64,000 nucleotides of DNA. Origin: Toxorhynchites rutilus septentrionalis. Taxonomy: Eukaryota > Arthropoda > Insecta > Diptera > Culicidae. A model generated the notes under the pieces. That model saw only the letters and a list, made by a program, of their open reading frames with translations. It ran no database searches and had not been told where the DNA came from. The stretch is from NCBI RefSeq assembly GCF_029784135.1, contig NC_073746.1:264267598-264331597 (forward strand), in the 5' to 3' direction. The position numbers were made by a program, and so were the translations under genes. Below are positions 35,204 through 45,974 of the stretch, piece by piece (the stretch's first letter is position 1; every line of letters begins with the position of its first letter).

Positions 35204-35917
35204 ATTAGGAATATTTGGTTCTCTTGAAATGTTTTCGGTAAAGTCATTCACGTTGAATTACGAAATCATGCGAATATATCAAACCATCGTTCTTACAATG
35301 GAAACAAGTTCTTCGTGATTAGTGATTCATATTACTCACAAATGTGAGTTCAATTATAACTCGAGCTCGAAAATTCATGCAGTATAAATAGAAATTTGGA
35401 AAATTATTTATTATCCTGCAGCAACCTCGAATATTGCTTACTTCGTTTCATCGATGTGAAACTGAGCGAAATTTTGTGTATCTTGTTGCACCCATCTTAA
35501 TTGTCTTGTTCCAACTTACTTTTTTTCTCTATTAAGTGCGATTCACATACAACATCCAAGTCACGTTCACGTCCCGTCACGTTCCGTTACGTCAGTTATT
35601 CTACCATGCAATTCATATGAAAGCATACGTTCAACGAAAACGACCGGCAGGATTTGTAGAAAAGAATAATTGACGGAGATGGATGGCTCGTAGGGTTTTT
35701 GTCTGGGCTTTGTGTCTCGGCTTTTGTTTTGATTTTGGCTGCATTTTTTATGCCAACATATCTCCCAGTTTCAAATTTCTCAGTCAAAATCAATTCACGA
35801 CTAGCTGAGAAAAACAGTCTATATATTATTATTGTTGAAAAGGGTCGGGACTACAGGTTTTAGGCATTTAAGTAATATAGTTCAATGATTTTCACTGAAT
35901 TTTTCTAAATTTAGGAC
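35204..35917. other. Intergenic, no gene recognised
   Basis: Nothing is supported beyond short AT-rich frames. A block with CACGTTCACGTCCCGTCACG at 35560-35590 resembles the GTTCACGTTCACG motifs of the 51-55 kb repeats and is interrupted by the SINE-containing piece. Confidence 0.4.
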
Positions 35918-35930
35918 TGATTCTAGACAT

Positions 35931-36215
35931 TCTTCTTCTTCTTCTTCTTCTTCAATGGCACTAACGTTCCTAGAGGAACTTCGCCGTCTCAACGTAGTAT
36001 TACTTGCGTCATTTTTATTAGTACTTAGTTGAGATTTCTATGCCAAATAACACGCCTTGAATACATTCTGAGTGGCAAGCTCTAGAATACGCGTGATCAC
36101 AGGGCAAGTCGGAGGAAATTTCTTTGACGAAAAATTTCCCCGACCAGAACGGGAATCGAACCCGAACACCCGGCATGTTAGTTATGACGTTAACCACTCG
36201 GCCAAGGGAGCACTG
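35931..36215 (-). mobile_element. tRNA-derived SINE, full length
   Basis: On the minus strand it starts GTGCTCCCTTGGCCGAGTGG (A box) with B box GGTTCGATTCCC, then a tRNA-unrelated body, and ends in (GAA)n. A 13-bp target duplication TGATTCTAGACAT is at 35918-35930 and 36216-36228. Fragments of the same SINE are at 11935-12008 (head) and 62650-62755 (body). Confidence 0.9.
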
Positions 36216-36228
36216 TGATTCTAGACAT

Positions 36229-37012
36229 ACTGATTTGAAGAGGGCGTTGCAATTCAAAATTGTTGTAGATGGCGACACCATGAATAACGTTGAATAGATT
36301 ATTCGTTTGACATTTGACGTGACTGTGCTGGTGCAAGCATTGACTGCATGTGTGAATTGGTGGAGACGTTGACGGAACGTAGACGTTCTTTTCCGTAATG
36401 TTCTATGTGAATCGCACATTAAAGTACCTTTCAACATTTTTGGCTAGTTCGTCACTTTACTTCCATTTCGGAAGAATGTCTGGAGTGAGAATTGAACTCG
36501 TGAACTTTAACAGGAGACTTACCTCCAACTTACTGATGTGGGCAGAAGCTACTGTCAAAGCAACGCGAATTCGTATTTTTTTCGCAGCAAAAGCTTAGGA
36601 AGTTCGGTCTTTTTCTGCTCTTTGCAAGTTATTCCGCGCTTCGTTCTGATTGGTTGCGGAAAAAGCTCTCAAAAATTCGCGTAAATTTGTATTTATTGTG
36701 AAGGGTTGATAATCAACCTTTATACTTGAAACCACATTTGTAAGTAATATGAAATTGTTTCACCAATCTCGTTAAACTTGTTTTTGTTGTAAGGACAGAA
36801 TGATTCGCTTGATTTCATAACTCAATGTGAACGACTTTAGCGAAAACATTTCGCAAGAACCAATTTCGCACCTGGAAAAATCGCTCATTCTCAAACAAGC
36901 TTAATCTGTTAAAGATTACACTTTCGAGTTTGGGACCCAAATTATGGCTCCAAATTTGAAAGTCCGCACAAGACGGCGGCACTGTGCAACTGTCATCGCG
37001 TATTGCTCATAA
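36229..37012. other. Intergenic, no gene recognised
   Basis: Short frames only. GTTTGGGACCCAAATTATGG near 36915 resembles a block in the inverted-repeat elements and also 54080, so it is probably an old repeat fragment. Confidence 0.4.
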
Positions 37013-38534
37013 GCGGACCTTACACGGTCAAATTTATTGACAATATGATGACATTTGAGAGCATAATGACAGCTGAACATGGCCGACAACGCAGAAATCC
37101 GGATTTTCTGATTTTCGGGCTTCAATATCGTGACATTTCATATGGATGCATGATGTTGACGTTTTACCTCACGGACTTCCAGACTGAGTTGCCAGATATG
37201 CAAGCGCACATTTAATTTTTGTTAGTCTTTTTTGCGATTGCAATTAAAATTCATAAACCACTGAAATTGTAGGAATCGTAAATGGAAGCTTTTGGTTTGG
37301 AAAACCGATACTTTGAATAGCAAAATACGGTACTTTTCACGATACAAATCAAAACTTCAAAGTAAACTGACAAAGTGATGGTGAGAGAGTGGATGAAACT
37401 TAACGTTTTAGGAATTTTTTAACGTTGAACTCGGTCATTCTTTGCGCTAGTGCGCGGGTTGTGTGTTTCTTCACACTCCGCTATAAAATTTGGATAATGA
37501 GAAGATCTTGGAAAAGCACAGATGAAAAAACATCATGTGTTAATTCAAGCTACAGTAGAATCCCGATTATCCGCGGAATAGTTGGGCAAACTCACCGCGA
37601 TTAACGAAAATCGCGGATGACCCATTAAAGGATAAAAAAAATGCAAACACAAAAAAAGATGTTTCAACATAAAAACTATGTTCTATCAATACAGAAATCA
37701 ATCAATTATCCATCTATAAGGTCGTGTACACCAGTGGCTAAATAATGTAAAAGCCATGATCACAACAAAAGAGCATGGGCCTACCACTCACTAACAAATT
37801 CCGGAAAGGCCTATTGATTTACTATGGAACTCGCAGTCACGAATAATCCGCAGGGCGGATCACCCGCTCGCGGATAATCGGGGTTCTACTGTCATAGTCT
37901 CATTTATGGAATAAAAACATTTGCTTGCAGATAAAATAACCTGCATATATTTTTGCAAACTAAAATAATCTGGCATCTACGAAACTGAAAGGAACAGTCT
38001 GTATTTGTGAAACGAGTATTATGATGTATTTTTGAGAAGAAAAACCGAATTCTAAAGTGTAAATTATGAATGAAAATTAACTTTTACAAATCAAATTAGT
38101 ATTCTATGTGAATGCAAATCACTTTTTTCCTGCAAGTGGTGAGAAAATCTCATACAAAAATTATGTCTGAAATTGACGTTATATTATAATAATACATTTT
38201 AGTAGGAATATCTGAAAATTCAGGGGAAATAGGTTAAGTTAAGGTTAGGACTACGCGCTTCAACTAATTGAATAATACCAAGTAGATATTTTCATTCAAA
38301 TTTTACCAATTGAAAATTACCTTATAGCCTTCTAATCTGATAGAGAATAGTTTGGATCCCAAACTCAAATGTCGCCACTAGCCATCGCGGATATTTTCGT
38401 TGTCTCGGGTTGAGGGCGATATTGACCGTGTAAGGTGGAAAAATATTGATTGAGGTTAGATCAGATGTTGAAAGCCTAGCTGTCACGATATTGAAGACAC
38501 TTATTGTCAATCCGGTTGATCGTGTAAGGTGCCC
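37013..38534. mobile_element. 1.5-kb inverted-repeat element, copy B (uninterrupted)
   Basis: The ends are GCGGACCTTACACGGTC at 37013 and GTGTAAGGTGCCC at 38534; the length is 1522 bp. It is inverted relative to copy A and nearly identical to it. It contains the nested pogo MITE (37551-37893) and the empty Harbinger site, read on the minus strand near 38180-38190. Confidence 0.9.
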
Positions 38535-38861
38535 AATATAATAAACAAATTTGTTTACAAATATAGATCCCATTCAAGCAACACTAAAACATTCGTTGGT
38601 AAAACTGCAGTCTCGCGCTTGCATTCGTCAGCTAACATGTTGATTTCAACTTATCATATAACCCCTTACTATCGATAAATATCTACAGTGAGTAACCGAA
38701 ACACAACACTGAGATCTGCAACAAGTGGTTAATGTGTGTAATACAGGTCAACAAATATGAACACTATCGTCCCGTTATTCTTAGTGTATCTCGCTTGATT
38801 AACGAGCCAACAATTCCAGTGTCGGTTCTGAGCCAATACATAGTCCTACAGTACTTTCAAA
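38535..38861. other. Upstream region of rasp
   Basis: The spacer between copy B and the rasp start codon probably contains the promoter and 5' UTR. No clear TATA box is visible. Confidence 0.4.
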
Positions 38862-40531
38862 ATGTGGCCCATCCAAACATCAGCTGATGCAGCCGTTTGT
38901 ATTGTTTTGTATATTGCATGCCTGCTTTACTCGTTCTATAAAAACTACGAAATCAGTGATGGTTTGTATAACATAAACATAATTTGACTCACCAACCAAC
39001 ATTTTCTAATGATTCGTTATAACGTTATTCTCAGATAGACTCCAGAACTATTACTACCTCGAGGAAGGATGGTCTGTATTCAAAGGACGTCGTCGTGATG
39101 ATTACGACTGGGAATGGGAAATATACAAAAAATACGCTATTAGCAACGCGGTGATTTTCCTCATCCATGGAGTTATATTCGAAGCTATCAGGATCCTGCG
39201 AGTGAAACGCATTTCTCTTATATTGGCCACATTCGGTGGGGTGGCTATACTTCACATCTATGGATATAAAGTTCTTTTTATTCTTCTTTTTCAAAATTTA
39301 ACATTTTTCGCGCTCAACTATTGGTTAACCAGCATAACCTTACTGTGGGTTAAAGCTTTTTTATGGATAGCACTGATTAATAGTATTAAAATTCTATTCT
39401 TTTATGATAAGCTCAATGTTCTACTCGACATTGATAACGATAAACTTTTAGAATTTAGTATCATAATATCATGGAACGTTATAAAATGTACATGTTTCTG
39501 TTTAGAGCGAAGCAATACGAAAGCAAACACCAAAGACTTTCGATTGATAGACATGCTGGGATATTCGTTTTATTTTCCTCTTCTACTATATGGCCCGGTG
39601 ATTATTTACGATCGCTTCAAGGAGTGCCACAAAATAAGTGGACCATTTGAGAATACAAATAGAATTTGTCGACTGAAAAAGTTGGTTATACGACTGCTTA
39701 TTTGCTACTTTTGGGCACTGGTTATGGAAGCTGGACAGCATTTCTTCTACATTAATATTATCCAACTGGATGTGGAGGTAAGAAGTATGCTTCATATTCT
39801 TAAAACTATTGAAACTTACGATTTTTGCAGCTATTGCAGCGTGTTAACCTTTGGGTACTGTATGGATTAGGTTATCTTATGGGCCAATTCTTCTACGTAA
39901 AATATGTTGTGTTCTATGGCATTGGAATAGCTTTCGGAAGCTTCGATGGAGTTGAGATGCCACAGAAACCCATTTGTATCGGCAGGGTTCATCTTTATTC
40001 CGATATGTGGAAATATTTTGATCGTGGATTATATGAGTTTTTGTTCAAGTATACCAACGCATTAAAGATCTTTAGCACATTTAACATCCATTCATTTCCC
40101 CCCATTTCAGATATATTTATACCCAACTGTGTACCAAAACTTCATCTCACACGCGTAAAGTGCTGGCAAGCTCAATTACATTCATATTCATCTACATTTG
40201 GCACGGCTTGTATACGTTCATATTAATTTGGTCTGCATTGAACTGGATATGTATCGTGCTGGAAGGTTTTGTTAAGAACATCTTTGGAAGCAACACCCGT
40301 CTTAACGCTTTGGTTGGGACACACGTCTTCATCTTATCAGTGCTATCAAACTTCTTTTTCTTTGCGCGGGAGGAGGTGGGTTATATTTACATCGAGAGAA
40401 CCTACTTCGAAAGTTTGAACAACTATTTGGCTCTGTACGTAGTTGCTTATTGCTTCTACACCACTGGAGCATGGTTTAGGTCCGTAGAAAGTCAATATGG
40501 AGGTCCAACAAGGAAAACACTTAAAGATTAA
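38862..40531 (+). CDS. rasp: Protein-cysteine N-palmitoyltransferase Rasp (Hedgehog acyltransferase), 493 aa
   Basis: Four exons: 38862-38961, 39035-39777, 39831-40048 and 40111-40531, with GT-AG introns of 53-73 bp and matching phases. This MBOAT-family membrane enzyme palmitoylates the N-terminal cysteine of Hedgehog (and of Spitz-type ligands in flies) in the secretory pathway. Visible features are many hydrophobic segments from residue 10 onward, YYLEEGWSVFKGRRRDDYDWEW near the N-terminus, LGYLMGQFFYVKYVVFYG and MWKYFDRGLYEFLF before the active site, and the MBOAT histidine H385 in FIYIWHG. The length matches Drosophila Rasp and HHAT. An alternative acceptor at 39839 would remove three residues. 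It is convergent with PIN4. Confidence 0.93.
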
Positions 40532-40561
40532 AATCATTTTTTATGAAACAACTGCATTATT

Positions 40562-41013
40562 TTATTTTTTCCCTTCAACCATAATAATATGGTAACCAAA
40601 TTTTGTCTTAATTGGCGGGTCGGTATATTTCGGCGCGTTTATCGTTGATATGGGTAGCGCAAAAGCAGCGTCTTGAAATGGACCTACCATAGCCCCACGT
40701 ATTTGCCAGCCCAGGTCCCCTCCTTGGCGGGCTTTGTCTTCGCTATAGTTAGTGGCAACGACGTTAAAATTTTGTCCTTCCTTAAGTTTTTCCAATGCCT
40801 CCAATATTTTTCCTTGTTTTTCACACAGAATGTGACGAACTTTTACCGCGTTACCACCTTTCTTCTCTTTGCCACCGGCTGAAATGCATTAGCAGTGATG
40901 GATATTCAAATGACACGTTTTTGAAACTTTTTACCTTCGTCTGCTCCGGATGCTCCTTTCTTTCCACCTACACCTCCCTTGGCGCCACCTTTAGCATCCT
41001 TCTTTGGAGGCAT
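40562..41013 (-). CDS. PIN4: Peptidyl-prolyl isomerase PIN4 (parvulin 14), 131 aa
   Basis: The minus-strand exons are 40935-41013 and 40562-40878, with a 56-bp intron (GTAAAA to TTTCAG). The protein starts [14 protein letters not shown], a basic Gly/Lys-rich tail for DNA or pre-ribosome binding, followed by [18 protein letters not shown] and a full parvulin domain ([40 protein letters not shown]). It catalyses cis-trans isomerisation of prolyl bonds and is implicated in ribosome biogenesis. The length equals that of human PIN4. The stop codons of rasp and PIN4 are 30 bp apart, and an AATAAA spans the PIN4 stop. Confidence 0.96.
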
Positions 41014-41203
41014 ATCTAGTTGACTGAACGATGATTACAGCTCATTGGAAAATATCGCAATATTTTTTAGCAAGATTACAATTTTTTGATGTTGTGTGAT
41101 CTCTGAGACAGTGAACTGGCTAACAATCAGAGATGCCAGATTTTTTTTCCAATTGTCTGTGGAAAATTCGGAATGTCTGTAAATTATTGACGAATCTACG
41201 TTA

Positions 41204-41555
41204 GGGTGCTCATACACTGTTTGACCGAAGCCAAATATTTGACTCTTTTTGACAGATAAAATTTGGTCAACGTGTACTGATCAAATATATTCTACACAAA
41301 ACACGACAAGCAAATATTCAATTATTGGATGCCTAAAATATTTTTTCAGTCCGTTATTCGAACCTGTCGGTACATGGTTAGGTTACCTTGAATATTTCAG
41401 TTGATTTTTTCCATGTTCGGTGTTTGATATTGTTTACTACTGTTGAAAATTGAAGAGTGGCAAACAAAATAGTGTTTGTACAAATATCAAATCAAACCTT
41501 ATCTGTCAAAAAATATCAAATATTTGACCTCCGGGCAAACAGTGTACGGCCACCT
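41204..41555. mobile_element. Harbinger-like MITE, 352 bp, copy 1
   Basis: The ends are GGGTGCTCATACACTGTTTG and, inverted, AGGTGGCCGTACACTGTTTG, with TTA on both sides (41201-41203 and 41556-41558). It is the exact-length inverted partner of 48266-48617. Confidence 0.9.
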
Positions 41556-41558
41556 TTA

Positions 41559-42339
41559 GATTTGCAGCGAGTAAAACGATGATGTTTGGTATTGACGAAT
41601 TTACGTTGGATTTACAACCAGATGGCGCAGCGAGTAAAATGAGGATGTTTTGTTTTTTTGGTATGAAATTCGTTCAAATTTTCTAGAAGAATCAGAATTT
41701 ATCTTCAAATTTCCCGGTTTCATGTATTCTTTCCACGCTGAAAATATTAGAAAATCATCATTTTACAATGTGCTGTGTGTATTACGAGGAATGGATTGTT
41801 ATAAGTATTGTAACTTTATTTTTTTCAACTAAGTAAACGATGAATAGAGTGTTTTGCGCTAAAAATACTGCAAATTCTTCTCGTATCGGCCCCTACATAA
41901 TCAAAGATATCAGCCAATTTGATATGATATCGATTTCATCGCATCTATCCATAGTATCAATAACCGGTATGCATTATCAAACTTAAAATTTTCGAAGATT
42001 ATCTATGACTTTGGTCAAATCGCGTGTAGAAACCATCGTAAATATACAAAACTCCAACTTTCTTACCATATATTGACGACATTCAATGGCTGAAATGACT
42101 CTAAATTAAAATAAAATGAATAATAACCACCGAATCTTGCTTTTCATTGCGTAAAATAAATAAACACCCTCATTTTTGTGGTTCTGAGCTCTAATGTAGA
42201 TGTCGCATGAGCTGATTCAGCTTTGCGTAAATTCGTCAATCCGCATTGACGGCATTGAGCTTCGTATTACGAAATGAGGGAGTAGGCATGTCAATATGGT
42301 AGAAGGAATGAACAATATATTGCAGAAGAAATGAACACA
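41559..42339. other. Intergenic, no gene recognised
   Basis: AT-rich. The block CCGCATTGACGGCATTGAGCTTCG near 42240 recurs near 56930, so both are old dispersed repeat fragments. Confidence 0.45.
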
Positions 42340-42660
42340 CTTTCAAAATAAAAATTATGAATGAAAATTATGTTTTCCAAATCAAATTAGTACTCTATGT
42401 AAATGAAAATCTTGCTTTGAAGTAGTGAAAAATATCATACAAAAATTGTGTCTAAAGATTATAATGGTAAATGTTGGTGAGAATATCTGAAAGTTCATAG
42501 AAAATAATTTAAATTAGGGTCAGAACAACGTACTTCTAGTAGGTAAATAACGCCAAGAAAAAATTTTCATACAAGTATTAGCAATTTAAAACTACCTTAG
42601 AGCCGGCTAATCTGATAGAGAATAGTTGGCCTCATACAAACTAATGTCGTATCCAGATGT
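42340..42660. repeat. Diverged partial copy of the 1.5-kb inverted-repeat element
   Basis: Blocks such as TTATGAATGAAAATTA, AAATCAAATTAGTA, CTCTATGTAAATG and CTAATCTGATAGAGAATAGTT match copy B 38060-38350 in the same order. The termini are lost. Confidence 0.65.
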
Positions 42661-43440
42661 CGACACCATTTAGCCGTCAACGCGAATGAAATTCGTTTGA
42701 ATTCATTAAAATATACAGATTTTTTTTTCAAATTTTCCGGTTTCAAATATTCTGTCTACGCTGTAAAGGTTAGAAAATGATCATTTTACCTTGTTTTATT
42801 CATATTATGTGAAGAATGACTTGGTAGAAGTGTTGTAATTTAAATTTTTTTTACTAGAAGAACGATGAGTAACATATGTTGAACATGTATGAACTCGATG
42901 TTTACAAAAATGTCCAATTAGAGGTAAAAATGTTCAATCAAACTTATCGCATTACAGGTCTGTTCAATTATCAAAATGTCGTATTAAACGTAAATTACTG
43001 TAATCACAAATGAATCTCGCTTGTAAGCTGCATCAGCTAGGGTGGCAATGGATCTATGGAAAAAAATTCATCATCGAATTTCAAAACCGTACATTTTGTT
43101 CATTGACCCAAAAAAATGTGCAAAGTTTAAGCTCAATCGGACATGATTTAGGGTGCCTCAAAGCGTTCAAATTTTGATTTTATCATATTCGAAAATTTTC
43201 CACGGGGTTAGTACAGGAAATTTGGAAAATCGATTTTTTTTTCGATGCCAAATGACTTAAAAATGCATGAAACGTCGAGATCTGGTGCCATCTCGAGAAA
43301 AAACTTTTTGGCCGAAAATCGACCCTTTTGGGACTTAGCCTGAGAGGCAATGAAGGCATGGAAAAAAATTATTATCGAATTTAAAGAGCCGACCATGTAC
43401 ATCTCTAAACATCAACTTCTGTTCTATGCATCCTTCTAAT
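42661..43440. other. Intergenic, no gene recognised
   Basis: No feature is supported. It is AT-rich with short minus-strand frames only. Confidence 0.45.
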
Positions 43441-43694
43441 CAAGGCGCCTAGAAGTATATCCTAAGGTGGGCCAATGTGCAAAAACCACTCTGCAGCCTT
43501 CTTGGAAGTCTACTTTATTTTGTTTGTATACAAAACACAATACGCTTGTACAAGATCGCTCCTGATCAGTCTGTCTCTTCCACGCTTCAAGCAAATAATT
43601 CCCCTTCTGCTTGCTTTCGTACTGTTTTCATATACCGCTCCTCTAACCAACTTAGTGACGAAACGGCCTCACCTAGTACCAAAGACCCGCCTTA
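43441..43694. mobile_element. hAT-like MITE of about 256 bp, copy 1
   Basis: The left end is CAAGGCGCCTAGAAGTATATCC, matching 52453; the right end is CCCGCCTTA. It is homologous over its whole length to 52453-52708 and, inverted, 54721-54976. Its flanks no longer show a clean duplication. Confidence 0.75.
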
Positions 43695-43704
43695 CCTCTG
43701 ATCA

Positions 43705-43865
43705 TAAGGTAGGTTCAGAGTTCCCGTGAACGTGAACGCGGACAAACACTTTTTTGTTAATAATTCATAAGTCCATATATAAAACGCGAGGACAACATCA
43801 TGAAACGATAGGAAGAAACATTTTCTAGTTGAAAAACATGTTTAAACGCAATTCATATTGATAAA
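43705..43865. repeat. Terminal piece of the GTTCACG inverted-repeat element
   Basis: It matches the right end of the 54669-55617 element in inverted orientation (GAGTTCCCGTGAACGTGAACGC, then AAACACTTTTTTGTTAATAATTC and TTTAAACGCAATTCATATTG). Confidence 0.75.
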
Positions 43866-44039
43866 AGTGGATTGATTCAATCACCCTCATTCCGGTTCAC
43901 GATCGGCGATTGGATTGATTGGATTTCACAATCCGAACGAGTTCGAATATTTTGCATTCTGCCCGTTCGCCACTAATCCTAAAGGGCGGTGATTTTCGAA
44001 CTTTCATCGCAGCTGTCATACAACTGTGAAATCAAAACA

Positions 44040-44625
44040 AAAACAAAAGTTTTTCCGCAAGCCACTTTCGGAACGATTATTCCATTTACTGATTCACATG
44101 TAATTCGAACTCATTGGCATCCGAAGTTGAACCAGATTTTCCTTGGGTGTAGAAATGGAATTATCTGTGGATTGTGCGATGAGAAGCGAAGTATGAGAGG
44201 AGTCAAGCTCTGCGCGGATCGTGCCTATCGCCGGAAAAGATGCGGAAGTGATCGGAGCCGCCCAAGTCATTACTCCCCACACGTTTTCGATGTTCCATCA
44301 GGAGAAGTCTCGCTCTCATCGGAAGAAGATGGAGAAGGATCGATTGGTTCTTAATAAATCCAAATGACCAAATTTTCCCATTACCTGTGAACAAAGGGGG
44401 CGTGTCACTAGTTCCGGAGGCACCTTGACGTCGTATGTAATTAGGAATCTTGGTCTGAACAAGAGAGTGGAAGATGATCAAGATCCTCGTGAGACACTTC
44501 TCAAATATGCTAAGGATGTAGAAGAAAATCCTTATTGGATTGTTCCAGTCTACTCTAAAATGCAACCTAGGGCAATATCTGTCTATGAAGATGAGCCGAA
44601 GAGTAAAAAAGCGAAGAAATACTAA
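44040..44625 (+). pseudogene. WDR70 C-terminal fragment, disabled
   Basis: The reading contains DSHVIRTHWHPKLNQIFLGC, RSMRGVKLC, then in a second frame EVIGAAQVITPHTFSMFHQ and RKKMEKDRL, then SYVIRNLGLNKRVEDDQDPR and ENPYWIVPVYSKMQP, ending in a Lys-rich tail. These are the last WD repeat and the C-terminus of WDR70. A frameshift near 44240 and an in-frame TGA at 44365-44367 break it. No intron is visible over 585 bp and AATAAA follows the stop at about 44632, but there is no poly(A) tail, so whether it is a processed copy or a genomic duplicate is open. Confidence 0.85.
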
Positions 44626-44729
44626 AGAAAATAAAAAATATTAACGCTTACATCTATCAAATAGTCAATTTAATTATAATAATCTTTAAAGATAGCATGC
44701 TGTAAATGAAAACAGTTTCTAGCAATCTT

Positions 44730-45087
44730 CCATATGTTGGCTCCGGCTTGCAAAGCTTGCATTAATGCTTTCGTTCCGGTCTTGGCGATCGTACCAAGGT
44801 TATATACCAGATCGGTTTTGGTCATTCCGATACAAGTATCGATGTTAGTCAGAAATGCAGCTTCCTTGTTAAATATGAGATTGATAAACAGTTCCTTGTT
44901 CGCTGTCCAATTTTAAGGGTTCGATGAGCGATTTATAACGAATTTTGTCGAGAGCATACGAAGAGTTAGTGATCAATTCACGCAAGAATATTTCTTTGTT
45001 CGGGTAGAACGTGTTGATGATAAGCGACAAGCTGAGAGATCTCAGCCTTAAGGCAAAGGTTTCCACATCTCCGGTTGATTGTGGCAT
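44730..45087 (-). pseudogene. Hsp90 (Hsp83-type) N-terminal fragment, disabled
   Basis: Minus-strand reading starts [14 protein letters not shown], then [19 protein letters not shown] and [14 protein letters not shown], and after a 2-nt frameshift near 44905 [32 protein letters not shown] and [10 protein letters not shown]. This covers about the first 120 residues of the Hsp90 ATP-binding domain. The GxGIG motif is altered (DTCIGM). Directly before the ATG is TACTATCATTTTTCAG, an intact-looking splice acceptor, as expected of a genomic Hsp83 copy with its intron just upstream of the start. Confidence 0.85.
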
Positions 45088-45278
45088 CTGAAAAATGATA
45101 GTAAAACTATATTATAAAATCAACCGAAATGACACAACACTTTACATTTTCAAATGTAAGAAAACTTCGTATTTCACATCGCAAATAATCGATATTGAGA
45201 ATAGAAAATATACATACCCTCGAGTCCTTTTGATCTTTTTGTAAAATATTCAAAGTCTGCACTGCAAACATCTAGAAC

Positions 45279-45947
45279 TAGAGATGGGCAAACCGTTCAT
45301 GAACTGTTCAAAAGAACTAGTTCACCAAAAAGAGTGAACGAACGGTCGTTTTTTTTATGGTTCTTAAATTGGATTGTTCGATTATTTATCAAATAAAGTT
45401 TTAATTTCATATTTTCAAGTTGAGGGTAAATATTTCAGTAAGATATGCAATCACAAGAAAAAAAAACAGGTGAAAGCGAAACGATTCAGTATTTTTCAAC
45501 AGTAAATAAAAATTTGTGTCGCTGATATGAAATGTTTTTATATTATATCATATTGTGCTTGATAATTTCGAGAAAGTCTTTCGCGTTTTGGTACAGTTTT
45601 GCTATAGCAGTTATTGCAAAACATTGTAGAAAAGAAGTGCAACGCTAGTTTGTGCTGAAAATAATAAATCACTGCTCAAAATAAATCAAAATTTCAAAAT
45701 CATAGTTTGATTTTCTATTCTGCTAAGATATTTTTAACAAAATTCGGACACAGAGTTATTGCTAACAAACAGCATTTTATGAATGAAAAGAACAGTCCTA
45801 CATAACATTTCAATTTTTTTATACATGATTTGGCATATCCCTCTAATGTACGAAAGAGTGAGTGAACTGCTCAAAAGAACTAGTTCACTTAAGTGAACGG
45901 TTGGTCACTGAACGGTTCATTAAAGTGAACTGTTTTGCCCATCTCTA
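45279..45947. mobile_element. hAT-type MITE, 669 bp
   Basis: The termini are TAGAGATGGGCAAA and, inverted, TTTGCCCATCTCTA, with longer imperfect repeats containing GAACTGTTCAAAAGAACTAG. A perfect 8-bp duplication TCTAGAAC is at 45271-45278 and 45948-45955. There is no coding inside. Confidence 0.92.
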
Positions 45948-45974
45948 TCTAGAACTATCAGCTAATGAAAACCT

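Noticed and set aside
36125..36215. tRNA-like sequence with A and B boxes
   Set aside because: It is the head of a SINE with a target duplication and a (GAA)n tail and does not fold as a complete tRNA.
44425..44625. WDR70-like frame as a functional gene
   Set aside because: It is the tail of a fragment with a frameshift and an in-frame stop upstream and no remaining WD-repeat body.
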